Shown: positions 11,677 through 25,644 of the stretch, in pieces | Position numbering within the stretch: the first letter of the stretch is position 1 | How the letters are laid out: each line of letters begins with the position of its first letter | DNA from: Strigops habroptila | Taxonomy: Eukaryota; Chordata; Aves; Psittaciformes; Psittacidae | Direction of reading: 5' to 3' | DNA: 64,000 nucleotides | NCBI RefSeq assembly: GCF_004027225.2 | Contig: NC_044282.2 | Span: 71,721,787-71,785,786, forward strand | Notes under the pieces: model-generated | What the model was told of the DNA's origin: nothing | The model's database searches: none | What the model saw: the letters and a program-made list of their open reading frames with translations, nothing else | Position numbers and translations under genes: made by a program

Positions 11677-14403
11677 TTATTTTTAAGCTTTCATTTGGCT
11701 GGTTTATCTCACACCTCAAAAGAAAACCAGTTTAAGACACAAAAGGAGGACTTTGTGTTTTTGCATCAGGATCCATCACCTCAGATCACAACAGGGATGT
11801 GTCCTACTGACCGAGTCACCCAACAGGACACAGCCACAGCACAGGACCACGTTTGTGGACAGCCAGAGATCTGCGATGCCATGGATTGTCACTAACAAGT
11901 GCCAGATGTGGATGGTTGGAAGCAGAGGCAGCTGGGGAATTCAGAGGAAAGCTGAGAAGCTTAAAATGTATGTGCTGTCAGTAGTACGATGGGAGAGCAG
12001 GACAGAGGGGCCAGATGTGTGAGCCTCACACAGAAAGAGAAAGACTAGACAGACCTGCAAGACAAAGCCAAATGAAATCATTAAGCAAATGAATGTTTCA
12101 ATTATGGGCCAGTACCTTGGGGTAAAGACCCGGCTTTATGAACATGGAAGGGATTTTTTCTGCTATTTTATACATCCAAACTGTAATGTAGTTAATATTT
12201 GCTTAGTCAGGAGTGTAAGAACCTATCATATATAAAGCAGTCTCTTTAAGCTGGATCAGGTATGAATATATCTCCTACCCATTTCCAGGGAACAGGGAGA
12301 ACACACCAATACCATCAAAAATAAGTGCCTCTCATCTGTAACTTCCCACTTCCAACCTGTGCTGGAAGCAAGAACCAACCCGTGCCTTTGGCCCTCATTA
12401 AACCACTCAGCCAGGAAAGCTCGAGGACCCTGAGATTTCAAGAACTTCTTGCATTCTCCCTTCTTAACCATGCAAGGATGGACACGACTCAGTCTCTGTG
12501 ACATAATAAAGTTCATTAAGTAAATCAACCTGAGGAGTTCTAATTCTTCCCCATCACTCAACTATAACACCCATTTCAACCTCTCAGAACTCATCCCTAA
12601 TCAGCTGAGCCCTATTGACTTCAGCTGGGGCTCTGCCCAGGAGGGAGGTGCCACATCAGCCCTGCTACCTGTAGAACACAGGAGGCCCCAAAGCCAGTGG
12701 TTCCCACCATAAAACCAGCACAACAGCAGCTGCTGATTTTTGGTTTCAGGCTTGATTGCCCTCTTTCTTCCTGGGGCATTGCCTGGCTGGTGCAAGTGTT
12801 AAAACCAAACCTGAAGGAACAGTGCAAAGGGAACACGTTGCTTTTTCCTGCCTGCCAGGCCCTGAGGTTCAGCTGAGGAGGCCACACACCAACATGTCTT
12901 TCTCCCTCCCACAGATCTGATGGTGTTTCTGAATAAATAGGAAGCTGACCACCTCCCAGTGGAAGAAATCACTTCAGAGGACACTGAGACTCAGGGGACT
13001 TCATGTTTCCTAATGCAAACCTTCATTTTGCTATTTTTATTGGGAGGGGGTAGTGCTTCCTCCTCACACTTCCCACTGCTATTTGCAACGTTCATACTTT
13101 AACCTTATAATTAGGGATGGTCATATTTCGTGGAACCTGAGGTTTTGCAAACCTCTTGAACTCCTGTGGGGGGAGCAGGAAAAGGAAGCTACAAAGGATG
13201 AAGCTGACCACATCTTTCCTTTATAAGCCTCTGATATTCTTTTCCTCTGCAAAAGGAGATTCAGGCTTTTTCTTTTTAGCCATCGTGTTTTTCTGCTTAA
13301 AGACCTATCTCCAACAGTTGGTCTAGATATACTTTTGAGGCCAAGCCCCAGATTACTGCAAATGGTCACTGTCTGTGGTATCAGTGCTACCAGTCTGTAC
13401 CAACAACCAGCCCGAGTGTGCCTGCCTCCTTCCTTGCAGGGAAAGGGGAAGATCAATCTCCACTGAGGAATTCACCCATCCTCCTGCAGATATCAACCAA
13501 TACTACTACTTTTTAAAGAAAGCAAACAACTGGCTTTGGCAGGATTCAGGAGGCATCTGGCCACGAAATCCCAAAGGAGAACTAATCCATCAGAAAAGTA
13601 TTCAGGCTCTTACATTCATTTAAAAGCAGATTCCATGCAAATAAATAAAAGGCATCACAGCAGAGAAACTCGGGCTTCCTGACTGAACCAACAACTGAAA
13701 TCAAACCCCAAAGCCACATCCTCAGTTAATATAAATATGGTGCAACTGAAGCTGATAGAGCAAAGCCTGTCAAACACATCCCAGCCCCGCTGTAATCCTT
13801 TCTAACAGCACTGAGGCGGAATAACATTCCTAATGCACAAGAGATGGAAACAGCATTGCTCTGGTTGCATGCTTGGGATAGGAAGCCACAGCTTGGGGGT
13901 TGCAGGGGTATCAAGGCAGTTTTCATTCAAGTACTCATCAGGAACAAAGTAATGGATGATGGCAAGCATTACAAGTGCTGAAGGAGAAGCAGGACAAAGA
14001 GTATGGTCACTGGCTCACTATCAAACAGTTGAATCCTCCCTGTTGGCCCAACAGACTCAGAAGTCAAAAAACATTTCAACCAAAGTCAGCTTAAAACCTT
14101 CCTTCCCATCTTCACTTTAAAACTTTACAGTGAATTAAAGGATTGTTCTACTATAGTGAACATCAGAAACGTTTTTACAGTACTAAGTATTTAGCTTTCA
14201 TATTACTTTTATTAAGCAAACAATTTAACAAAATTGAAGTGAATTCTCAAGAACCAAAAAAGCTAAATCTCTATTTTTACCCTCAGAGGGAGGTGGGATT
14301 TTGGGGGCTGGCTTGTTTGGCTTTGGCAAACAGGATATTTATGCCCTTCAAGAGTTCTCTAAATTATGGGGCTCACCTCCTACAGAAGACACTTGACTGG
14401 ACC
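11677..14403. other. Non-coding stretch
   Basis: About 2.7 kb with no supported gene. Overlapping frames on both strands (12,256-12,984 minus; 13,121-13,623 both strands) have no recognisable domains. Confidence 0.5.
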
Positions 14404-14702
14404 TAGAATCACAGAATGGTTTGGGTTGGAAAGGACCTTAAGATCATCCAGTTCCAACCCCCTGCCATGGGCAGGGACACCTCACACTAGACCATGTCGC
14501 TCAAAGCTCTGCCCAACCTGGCCTTGAACACTGCCAGGGATGGGGCATTCACCACTTCTTTGGGCATCCTGTTCCAGCGCCTCACCACCCTCACAGTAAA
14601 GAACTTCTTCCCTGTATCTAACCTGAACTTCCCCTGTTTCAGTTTGAACCCATCACCCCTTGTCCTATCACTACAGTTCCTGATGAAGAGTCCCTCTCCA
14701 GG
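14404..14702 (-). mobile_element. CR1 LINE fragment (subgroup B, antisense)
   Basis: It begins with AGAATCACAGAATGGTTTGG (the complement of the tail) and extends into the ORF2 end. The minus strand reads 'GEGLFIRNCSDRTRGDGFKL'-like sequence in an open frame up to the truncation at about 14,702. Confidence 0.94.
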
Positions 14703-15539
14703 TACATATGCTCTCAGTTCAGAGTACAGCTCATGACACATAAACAAGGACTGTTTTCCAGGTCCATCAACACCTCAGAGCACCCACCCTGTTGTGTATG
14801 TGACTTGCGGCTGCTCTGTGTCTGCAGGGACTCCCATTTCTCTAGTTGGCCCAATGAAGATTCCTTTATATTAACAGGTTGATTCCCAGCTCCCGCCTCC
14901 ACACCTGATAACAGGGAATAGCTGAACAAACCCAGTTTTTCCCCCCAAGCTCTCTGAGCAGCATCAGCCCACTGCTGCCATCAAGAGATACCCTTGCACA
15001 GATTCACTTCTCCCAAAACCATCAGTTTTAATCCCTCCTTAATTTCATTTTCTGCCATGATGCCTTCTTATCCTTCACGTGCAGGTGGAAGTTTTGGTAG
15101 TAACAGATGTATAACATTTCCCTGGATTTCAATTCCTCCTGCTGATTGCTTACCCAACACATTTAATCTTTGCAGTACTGGTGCTAGTCAACAGCACTTC
15201 TACCAGCAATGCTTTACTGGCTGCAAACTGGCATGGCAAAAAGCACTCTGCCTCCAGGACCTGGGTGATAGTTCAGTTGCAATTTGGTTTCTAAAGTCTT
15301 AGAAGTTTTCGCTCTTCAACAAAAACAGGCTCTTTCGTGAGTGTAAAACATTGCCTAAGTATATCAAAACTCTACAAAACATCAGGCTAAACATCCACAG
15401 CAAATGCCAAGAGACAGCCTCTTGGAGAATTTATTGAACAACAATGTCCTCTGCTGGCAGGAACTAGGCTCAACTTGTAACGCTGAACTGCAGAATCTTC
15501 CCTGTGCTTCTGGGGACATCATCATGAACATGTCATTAA
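14703..15539. other. Non-coding stretch
   Basis: Nothing recognisable on either strand. Confidence 0.5.
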
Positions 15540-15806
15540 AGGTTTAGCAGGAAGGAGGGGAGATTGAGATGAGCTCTTAGGGGCAGAAGTTCTTCCCTGT
15601 GAGGGTGCTGAGGCGCTGGCACAGGGTGCCCAGAGAAGCTGTGGCTGCCCCATCCCTGGCAGTGTTCAAGGCCAGGCTGGACACAGGGGCTTGGAGCAAC
15701 CTGCTCTAGTGGAAGGTGTCCCTGCCCGTGGCAGGGGGTTGGAACTGGGTGAGCTTTAAGCTCCCTTCCAACCCAAACCTGTCTGGGATTCATTCTATGA
15801 TTCTGT
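15540..15806 (+). mobile_element. CR1 LINE 3' end fragment (subgroup A)
   Basis: The sense CR1 end contains GAAGTTCTTCCCTGTGAGGG and the subgroup A 3' UTR (CACAGGGGCTTGGAGCAACC), and it finishes in ATTCATTCTATGATTCTGTG. Confidence 0.92.
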
Positions 15807-18800
15807 GAAAATCAACACTAGGATAATTTCCACACTATTTGGGCAATCTTGTCTGGTTTACCTCAGATGAGGACAGAGGTCAGGGTATATTCAATGTCTA
15901 AAGCTCTGATGACAGAAAATAACATTGAATATGATCTAAGATTAGCCTATGTGACTTCAAGCCCCAGTGAATGGAGCAGCAACATGGAAATGGAATCCAA
16001 ATTCTCCCCTCAGCCTTATTGCTTATCCTCCATGTGTCTTCAGCCAAATCAGGTGTCTTCCATCTATTCAGATTTTGAAAGCATCAGAACAGTGAAGACA
16101 TCATTTGTCCAACTAGACCTTACCACAAAAAGGAGCTGAGGTGCTTTCAAGAGCACATAAGTGACACAGGAATCTGTGATTTACCTGTGTTAGACACTAA
16201 TACAAAGAGTATTCAGGTTCCAAAAGAGACATACAGGCCCTTACCTGACCTGGGTGCTCCCAGGAGCTCCAGCAACCACCTAACTCCTGCTAATCCTCTT
16301 TAAACATAGTGCAGTTGACAACTGCTTTGTTGGGTTCCTCCATGTCCCTAAGTGCTGATTCTGAAGAGCTTATGTTTTGGTAACACTTCCCTAAATGCCT
16401 GCTCCAATTCTCATATAAAAACCAGTGTAGCTGAAACCCAAGTTTAGCTCTATTGCACCAGATTGCTGGAAAGAGAGGGGGGAAAAAACAGCCAAAGGGA
16501 AACTCTCCATTTTCATTCCCAGCAGGAGCTGCCCGACGTTCCTCAAACTCCTTCTATGCCTCATTGAGGCAGCTGCACAATCATACATGAATAACAGCTC
16601 ATGAATTCCAAATTATCATCAAAACTAAGCATTGTTGTAGCTCTAGTTAGTTCTAGGATCTAACCATAACCCTAAAAGCACCTAATGCCCTGCTTTTCCC
16701 ATTGACAGAGCTTGACATTGAAATTCAGGAAGGTAAACAAGAGTTATCCAATGTATCTAGAAAGACCAAGCAAACTTTTGGGCTCTTTCTCACATCCCTT
16801 GAGGTTCTGAGTTTAGTTGCTCTGTCCAGCTACACGATCTGGTCTAAGAAAAGCCATTACCTCTCCCAGTGAGCTTTGATTCCTTGATATCCTCAGAGTA
16901 CTGCAGCTACAGCACCACTACAAGAGCTTCTCCAACTTTCTTCAGCAGCCAATGGAAGTTGTCAGTGGAAGAAACCTCCAACACCTGCAATGACTACCCT
17001 GTTGGTTAAGAAAGAAGCTGGGCTCAGGATAAGAGGATTGGGAATCAGAGCAACAGCTCAGAATTGGCAGGTTTTAAGTGTCACAATGACAGTATTTTGG
17101 CAAGGAATAGAGAAAGCTGCACTGTAAGGTTGCATGAGACAAGGTGGTCAAAATAAGTGAGCAAATTCCATCACAAAAGAAGTGGAATTACTCCTAATGA
17201 TCCTTTAGCTTAGTCGCCAATCCTATTTATATGGTTGAAGGGACCATAAATATTTTTATCTGCACTCAGGACACAGAGAGTTTCCCAGTTTCTATATAAA
17301 GAAGTCATTTTGGGCAGATCAAAACCATAAAGGCCCAGGACTCCTGGATGACAGATGCCAGGATGTTAGTAACCATAAATGGTTTTCAAATATGGCCCCA
17401 TCACCATCCCCCCACAGTAGCCCTTTCAAGTGGGAATTACAAATTGCTTACTTGGAGAGGAAATTTCAAACAGGCCACTTATCAAAAAGTGCCAAATAAA
17501 CCTGTCATTGGGATAGAAGTTACAAACCATTCCTAAACTCTGCAGACATTTCCTGAGCCTGTGAACTCTGATCTTGGCTTCTAATAAACATGACATCAGC
17601 TCCCCAGCACTGCAGACACAAGACACATGACCCACCACTATGTTATCGCTTCCTCTGCAGTTCCTTGTAGGATCTGTTCTCAAGCACAGCATCAATGGGA
17701 GGCTTTCTGCCTATTGCAAAATTGGGTTTGGATCAGGTCCTTAAAGGGAGGTCAGAACATGGCATCAGTGAGCTGCAAATATTGTTGCAAGGATGCACTT
17801 ACAAGCAATGCTGAATCTGAGACCTTTGAGGAGTTTTCCAGGTATTGAATTGGGAAGTGGGTTAAGACAAGACTCCTGTTGCTGTCAACTTATTAACTGC
17901 TAACCTCTCATCCTAGAAAAGGAACCGAGCCTTTACAATCTCTGATTAAACACATATACACTGAGTAACACATATGGCTACTGAGTAACCTTTCAAAGCA
18001 TGTTAAGAATGATTACAATACGCTCGAAGATTTCAAATGCTGCAATGACAATCCCCTTCATTCCCAGAGAAATTCCAGGGAAGCATTACGACAGCTAAAG
18101 CTCCACAGTTTACTTTTTCCAGGAAGGCACTTCCTTTGCAACTAAGTTTTGGGTTTGAAATTAAAGTTGGAACAGTAGATTTAAATGGAAAGTTCCTGTT
18201 TATCTCTGGGCTGGAGACTTGACCAAGACCCTTCCCTGACACCAGACAAAATGGGCCATCGGCTCAATGCACTAAGATTCCAACAAGCACTGAACTAGGG
18301 CTTTTGGGACTTAAAAACCCTGTTATCAGAATCAGGTATTTGTAAAGATTATGGAATATTCACCTAGAAATGGAGCCTCTACTCCTGCCTAAAGGACCGA
18401 TATTTCATTCATACTTGGATATTCCCAGAAGACTTCCAGATCAAACACAGGTCAGAGCTGGCAGAGTATAATACACAATGAGTTGTTAAAAAGCTTCATG
18501 ATTAACACACGAAACTTGCTGGTAAAAACATCTCCAAAAGCCACCAAGAATCCACATGGATGGTAAGTTATAGTAGATGCAGAACTAGACAGCTGTCCAT
18601 AGCCCTGGGGGGCATGACTGCCTGTTCTTCATGTCTGCTTTTTCCCTCTTCCATCCTCATCAGTTCAGAACCTGCAGGAAAGTCCTGTTGGTCTGTATGG
18701 GTCAGAAAGGAGAGCTCGCTGCTCCATAGTGTAAACTGACCACCAACATCTCCAGTCCAGTCTAAAGCAGCTGTACATCAGCAGCATCCCACCACAAAGG

Positions 18801-21800
18801 TGCTCAAGTCATAGTAGCTTTGGCACGTAGCTAGTGTGCCAGTTGTAACGCTAGAGTTTGACTCTTCTCATGCCATTCACTGGACATGAACAGGAGGCCA
18901 CTCTGTCAAACAGATACACACAGAGACAAACGTATCTACCAGTGTCACAAGACTGAGCAGGTCCTTGGGAATCTGCAAAGCTCAAAGCCCCTCCATGCTC
19001 TGCTGTGGGGAAGGGGAAACTCCTCCTTGTTCCTGAAAGGGAGAAGAAATGTTCAGGTTTCAGGTTGGTGGATTTCACTCCAAGGACTATTCTTAGGAAA
19101 AGAAAAGAAACTCACAGAAGGCACGAGATCCCTGGCCTGTGTATGCTGCTGATCAAAAGAGATTGCTCAGTTTATATTATCTGATTATTTCGCCTTCTAA
19201 TTGCAGAGCTGTAAAAAGACATGGATTGCCCTGGTAATAAAAAGGACCAGCAATTCTGTACCAACATCCTGGATCTGCAGCACTTGAGCAGAAATGCAAA
19301 GAACATTGAACTGGACTGCCAAGGAGTGAACTGCATGGGGAGGGAGCTGGCTGGAGTCAGTCAGAATAGCCAGGCAAAGCCGTGCTCTTCCTAAGGGAGC
19401 CAAGTGATCTTTAATGATCAGGAAAAATTTGGTGCTTTGGATTGAGTGACTCATGGAGCAATGCACCACCTCCTACCAACGTGCTGTGGCATTCATACCC
19501 AGAAGGAAGTGTGTCAGCTCCTGAGTCATGCAGCTCCGAAGGATTGGCTCTCGCCAATCTAAACACGAACTCTGCCCAGCCCTGTTCGGTCCTGACATTA
19601 CCGTAGCCCAAGGTTAAGCTCATCTCCCAAGAGCTTGCTAAAATAAAAAGCTTTCTGGTTATAAACAAAGTATGACTTCCAAACCCAGGCTCCCAGGACC
19701 GTGCTTGAAAGCCCAGCAATTTCCCTGCACACGCATTTAGCCTTCTGACATCAAAGCGCCTCCAATACAACCTGCCGAAGGGACTGGAAGCAGAACGGAT
19801 TGGCCACTTAGGAGCAAACTTTAATATAGGAGTGGGACTTGTGTTTTTACACTACTGACCTACATTTGCAATTCCCTGGAGGTAATTTTGCCCAGCCTAT
19901 AAAAAGGAAGAGCTATAAAGGCAGCTATATTAAGTTGTTATGCAATAGAAAGCACAGCTGCGCTGAACAAAAACAGCCCAGGACAAGAGGAGCAAACAAA
20001 AGCCACGGAGTTCCGTGTAGGAAAAACTAATAGGTTTCAGCTAACAAAAGAAGAGACTTTTAATTAACTTGTTCTTATTGAGTGCAAAGATAATTAAATT
20101 ACAGACACAACCACAGGAGTGTAATCAGTTTAGAAAAACCCACAGACCGACACAAAGGATTTTTCAAGATCCATCTATTAAAACCCAGCTTCACTTCAAC
20201 TGCTTTTCTTAAACTCTTCCTTTGTTAGATGCATTCATGTGCTTTCTTTTAGAAGATTCTACCTCCAACTCACTTTAATCAAACCCTTGAAAGACTATCA
20301 CAGCTTCTGATCCAATTCTTCTGATGTTTTGTGTTTTTAAGATTCTTTCTTTCTTCTCTTCATGCGATTACTCATGAATCTCACCTTCCACTTCATCGAG
20401 GTGTAGCTCCCTTTCAGGTGCACAGTAAAGGCTGACAATGACTTGCATGCAGCACAAGGGCTCCAAAGGACAAATAAAAAGCAAAGTGACAAATAAAATA
20501 ATGACACTGGACAGAGCTACTTTGCTACAGCCAAAATATTGGGGTGGGATTTAATTTAGGGGAAGGTACAGCTCACAGCTTGAGAACTTCAAGGCTTGAT
20601 AATGGGAGCTTTCCTAATTGCTTCAAAGAGAGTGTGTTTGTTAGGATGAGCATGTATCTGTGTGAAATCATGAGGGATCTGCACTGTTCAAACTGCAGTG
20701 TTCTTTAGCCAAAATCATAGCACACCTTTCCAGCGTCAGCCACAGCAAAAGTCACTCATGGTTTGATCCGTGAAGGTCCAGCAAAGAGTTTGTACCAAGC
20801 CAAAAAGCAAAGGAACACTTCAACAGGACCATTTATACCCATAAGTCAGGCTTAAAACTCAAGTGCTTTGCAAAACTAATCCAGAATACATAATCCTACC
20901 CTTAGGAAAAAAGGCTCCTGTTATGAGGAACTCAGGCAAGGAGAAGAGAATCCACTGATGACGTGCTCCTTGAGGTCTACCCAAACACATTACAAGTGCT
21001 CGGAGCAGACCTCCTCCAGGAACAGCCACAAAACCCCTGCACACACATGCCTAGTAGAGATGAGAAGACACAACACGAAGGAAGCATTTTCCACCTGAAG
21101 GGAATTGGCTGGAATAGCATTTGCAGGCTTGTAACACCCCAACCAGAGATAGGTACAACAAAAAACTCCTTTTCCCTTAATAAATTCCACCCTAAAGCAT
21201 GAATGACATAGACCTGACACTACCACATTCTCAAGCTCTTCTGCTGTACAGTACACTGCAGTGGTCCTAATCCCAGACACCCTCACTGAAGAGTTATATC
21301 CCAGCACTTCCAGGCCTCTTATGGGGGTATGTTTTACACGAGCAACAAGTTCCACACTTTGGCTTAAGAGGTACTTTTTAAATAGACAATGCTCCAGACA
21401 CACTTCAGAGCCAGGTGGGTTAAAAATATGTCTTTATAGACACATAAAAATTAGAACTACAGAAGAAGCTGCATGGCTTCTACTATTTGCTTTTCTCTAA
21501 ATAATGAAAGAGTATATTAAAAAATATCATCACTTTTTTAATTAAATAACACTTCAGTGGAAGATCTTTTCTCCCAAGTATCACCTTTATACTTTAAAAA
21601 GCCCAACACAGGTCGCTCATACTATGTCATGAACATGCAATAACCAGTGTTTATCAAACCCTGAATGTGATGCCAAGCACACTTATCATGGCAGAAACCT
21701 TCAGTGCTTGCTGGGCTCAAACCAGCGGTAACCTGGAAAGAAACAGAAATTGCACTCCTTGATGTGGGGACAGAGATACCATCATGGATCTCACTTCTGT

Positions 21801-22138
21801 ACCACAATGCAAGTGCAAGGAGGAAACTCAGGCAGGAAAAGCAAGCTTTCCTCAGAGCCCTATCAGAAGCGTGTTGTCTGCCCTAAGCATTAATCATGCA
21901 GATGTGTACATAAGGTGGTTTTACTCGTGTGTATCCTGCCCACCCCTCGCATGAGGTGGCACGGCACATGCTACCATCAGCTAACACGCTTGAGGCCACC
22001 AGATGTCCCCTTCCTCTGCTCCAGTTGTATTCAGTTATATCCATGTTGTGATGGTCCCTGTTAACAAGGCTGCAGTGGCATCTACTGGTCACAGCCCGGC
22101 GAGGCAGGCAGCAGCTATGTCAGCTCCCAAGGTTTCTC
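15807..22138. other. Long non-coding stretch
   Basis: About 6.3 kb without a supported gene or a CR1 copy, the longest CR1-free part of the left half. Frames up to 137 codons (20,990-21,403 minus) show no known motifs. A 10-base direct repeat GACAAATAAA lies at 20,469-20,478 and 20,488-20,497. Low repeat load can accompany regulatory constraint, but no conservation can be judged from one sequence. Confidence 0.5.
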
Positions 22139-22184
22139 CCATAGAATCAACTAGGTTGGAAAAGACCTTTAAGATCATCAACGA
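22139..22184 (-). mobile_element. Short CR1 3' tail fragment
   Basis: CATAGAATCAACTAGGTTGG followed by AAAAGACCTTTAAGATCATC is the complement of a CR1 3' end from a different subfamily (the 'GACTTGATGATC' type). Only about 46 bases remain. Confidence 0.8.
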
Positions 22185-25100
22185 CAGAAGAGCTTTTCCA
22201 GGCTTTTTGCACTCCTATTATTTTTTCCTCTGCTGCTATAGCCTCCTATTATCATTTATTCTTGTTGCTGTTATGCTGCTTTGAAGATGTTACAGCAGTG
22301 GATATTACAGCTTCTTGTCATCAAGGAACAGACAAAGAAAAGCCTTAGGATGTGAATGCAGCACTTCAACCAACCCACAGTGAGCCTGTATCCATCCGTA
22401 GCACAGCAAAAATCAGTGCCATTTTATGCCTGCCTTAGCAGGGCTGCTGAGAAAGCCTACAAGGCCATTTCCAGCCACTGAGCCACATTTGGCCCTCCCT
22501 GATACTTGTGTTTACCGTATCTTGCAATGTTTTTATTCCTTCAGGTCCTCAAAGATCTGCATGAATGAGAGACAGGATGTGATTCAGTTACAGGTAGAGA
22601 GAAAAAAAAGCTGAACTCAGGCTGGTGTGAACGATTAAATGAGATTTGTGGACATGTGTGTCAGTACAAGAGTTTGCCATTAGGGAGTTGCTCTTATCAG
22701 TGCTCAGTTCTAAGTGCAAAGCAAAGCTAAGCATTGTACTATAGCTCTCAGTCTGTGGAAATTCAAGTATCCAACACTTGATCTTACAAAGAAATCAGAG
22801 TTTTCATCTGTCACAGGGATAAAATAACAACTGGTCCAACCACAAGTGCAAGCACAGGCAAGAAGCACAACATTGGGTCAGGGCCAGAAAACAAGAGATG
22901 CAAATAACACCTCTATTATGACAACTGCTGGTTTAGTCATCTTCAGAGATGACTCCTTTGTAAAGAAATACTTAAAGCAGTACTTCAAGGCTTGAAAACT
23001 TCTCCAGTTTTTAGAGAGCTGTGCCTTGGTGAGGTTTTTCTTCTTAAATTAGTATTTAAATAAGCAATACAGTATTCCCTATTCTGTTTGGAACACGCTT
23101 GAATCATACTTTCACATTTTCTCCACTGTTCTCAGGGTCTAGCCCTGCTCTCTGAGGTGAAGCTCTGAGAAACATGAATTAACATGAGGGTAATGATATA
23201 ATCCTAAAAGCTGATAATCCACCAAGAGGCTGGTGGAGAGGGGGGAAAGAAAGAAAGAAAACCCAAGGAGAAAACCTACCCTTAGGCACATGAATCTGCA
23301 CATGATTTTTCAGAGTGGTACCTATGCTACATCTTCCACTGGTCACAGCCCTTGTGGGGAACTCCAGATGCTGCTCAGCCCTTTGGAAAATGCTGACACT
23401 GATTTAGATGCCAGAATAGAGACAGGGAAGTCTTATTTAAAGCTTCTATTTTTAAGAGGTTGGGCGTAGCATTTGAGTTGTATGTTTGGGTGGGAAAACC
23501 AAGTTTAACAACACAGTATTCACACTGCTTTCATCAGAACTTAATCATTCAGGATTGTTGCACAACCCACTTCCACAGAAGCATCATTTAAAATACAAGT
23601 CTGATAATGAATTGCTTCATAGGGAGATGCAGCCGTCTGCTCCACACCATGTTGCATGGACCAGGAAAGACCTCTTCAGATCTTCTAATGGAGGCCCACA
23701 AGGCTAATCCCACCCATTATGTGGCCCCCTCAGAGGCAGAGTTGTTGCAGCTTTGCTCTCTCCAGGGCTGGAAATGGCCAGAAGCAGCCCACAAGGCAGG
23801 AGCTCCCTGGAAGCCAGCACAGATCCCACCACCACAAGCCCTCTGTGAGCCTCAGGGCTGTAACACCCAAACAGAGCCCTGGGGCAGCAGCACTTGGCTC
23901 CCACCACCCTGACCCAGAGCTGGGGCTCTGCAAGACCTCCCAGACTGAATGGGGGAACACCTCTCCAACCCTGCCTGAACTGCCTGTGGCTCAGAAACAC
24001 CCCATTTACAACTGAACCCCTTTGCAACCTCCAGGCATTCTTTTACCCTGCAAGGTTCTCCTCTTGCAGCTCCAGGCTCCTTGGGGCAAGACTGTCTTTA
24101 GTCAAGCTGCACAGACACGTAACTTTCAGTTTCATTTAGATCTTGTAAGTACAGCTGTAATATTTAAAGTGTCTAAAAAGGATGAAGAATGACTCGGGTT
24201 AGTGTTAATATGAACAGTTTTAAACTGAAGAGGTCAAACAAAGGTGAGTCTATTTATCTTAAAAGCTTCCATCAAACAGCCTCAATCCAGCTTCAGATAA
24301 TATCTCGGAATGTCACTCCAACTGAGAAATAGTATCCTAAGGAAAACAGTTATAGTAAGAGCATGCAATCAAACAATTATTTTGAAGGCAGCCTTTTGCA
24401 TTCCAGTTTTAGAAGGAATACTATCAAATCCTCTTTGCCTTCGGGACCTTTTCTTCACCTGTTCCAACAGCTAAGAATACAAATGCAAGACATCCTCATC
24501 AGGCATGATCCAGTGCACATTATAACATTAACAGACTAAAAGATTCACAGACATAGTGATAATACTCTATAGCTTTACTCACCCAACATCTCAGAATTAT
24601 GTTTTTGAAACATAAAGGAACAGCACTATTAAAGCTTGCAGGATGGAGAAGAGAGGCTCAGTTACTTGGTAAGCAGCAGGCTCCAGATCAGCACACGTAA
24701 ACCAAACCCACACACAGTTCTACAGGACACTGCCACTTTTTATTGCTAAGAACTCATCCTATTACCAAAAGGCTGCTCCAAATAAAAGGTGTTATAGTTT
24801 TATGCACTGCTAATACTTCAGCTTTTGTAGTAGTACGATGTAGTAGTATGATGTGCATGGCCTTCCAGCTAAAGCTCCAGCCTTGACAGCAGGGTTTTAG
24901 CCTTAGTTCCACTTTCTGAAAGGTGTGTAACTTTGCACAGACCTGTAGCCACTCCAGTCCTCCTATTTCCTATTTGCAGAATAAGAACTGCTACTTGTTT
25001 CCTCACACCCACAACAAAGCTGTCATGAACATGTTAAAGTTTGACTTGGGATATACCAGAAACACAACACGAGTGCAGAGTAAATCCACGGGCCAACTTT

Positions 25101-25566
25101 TTATATAACACTATATCTTGTAGCCTGTAACTTGTAATGTACACAGTTAAGGCATAATAACTTCTAACTCGTAACTTTTACAACTCCCCAGCAGGTATCA
25201 GATTCTAAGGGTGGAGAAGGAAAAGGTGCTTCTTTAATTCACCATGCAGATACATTTTTAAAGGGTAGAATCTTCAAAGCTGGTCAACATTCGCTCCCTT
25301 GGGACCACCTCCCCGTGGCCCTGACTTGACGGGAGCACAGAAAAGGTAACACCAAGAATCACATTTGACAACCAAGCCACTAGTTGGGGGTTTTTTTATA
25401 GCCTGAAGAGTCCAAATCACCATTTTTTGCTCTGTGTGGCAATCAGTGGACTGAAGGAAGGTAAAAGGCTGAACGGTAGGATGAGTTTATCCTTGGTCAT
25501 GAAGGAGTAATTCTAGTTACAACTAAAGCTTTGCAGAGCGTCACTGCTTCAGTGACAGAGGTCTGA
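22185..25566. other. Non-coding stretch
   Basis: About 3.4 kb with no supported gene. It holds a short GAAA run (about 23,247-23,262) and a 13-base imperfect tandem pair at 24,828-24,853 (TAGTAGTACGATG / TAGTAGTATGATG). Confidence 0.5.
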
Positions 25567-25644
25567 GTCATTGTCCTGGGTTCAGCTATAGCAGTCATTT
25601 TTCTCCTTCTGAGTTACCGGCTGGGCTCAAACCACGACAGTCAT
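25567..25644. mobile_element. 68-bp LTR-ended miniature element with 5-bp target-site duplication
   Basis: A 68-base body (25,572-25,639) starts TGTCCTGGGTTCAGC and ends GGGCTCAAACCACGACA. It is flanked by a perfect 5-base direct repeat, GTCAT, at 25,567-25,571 and 25,640-25,644. The two ends are imperfect inverted repeats of each other (TGTCCTGGGTT against TGTCGTGGTTT). The TG...CA ends and the 5-bp duplication fit an endogenous-retrovirus LTR insertion. Ends of this kind are familiar from bird LTR families, from memory. The body is far shorter than a normal LTR, so it is either an internally deleted solo LTR or a small non-autonomous element. It has no coding capacity. Confidence 0.7.
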
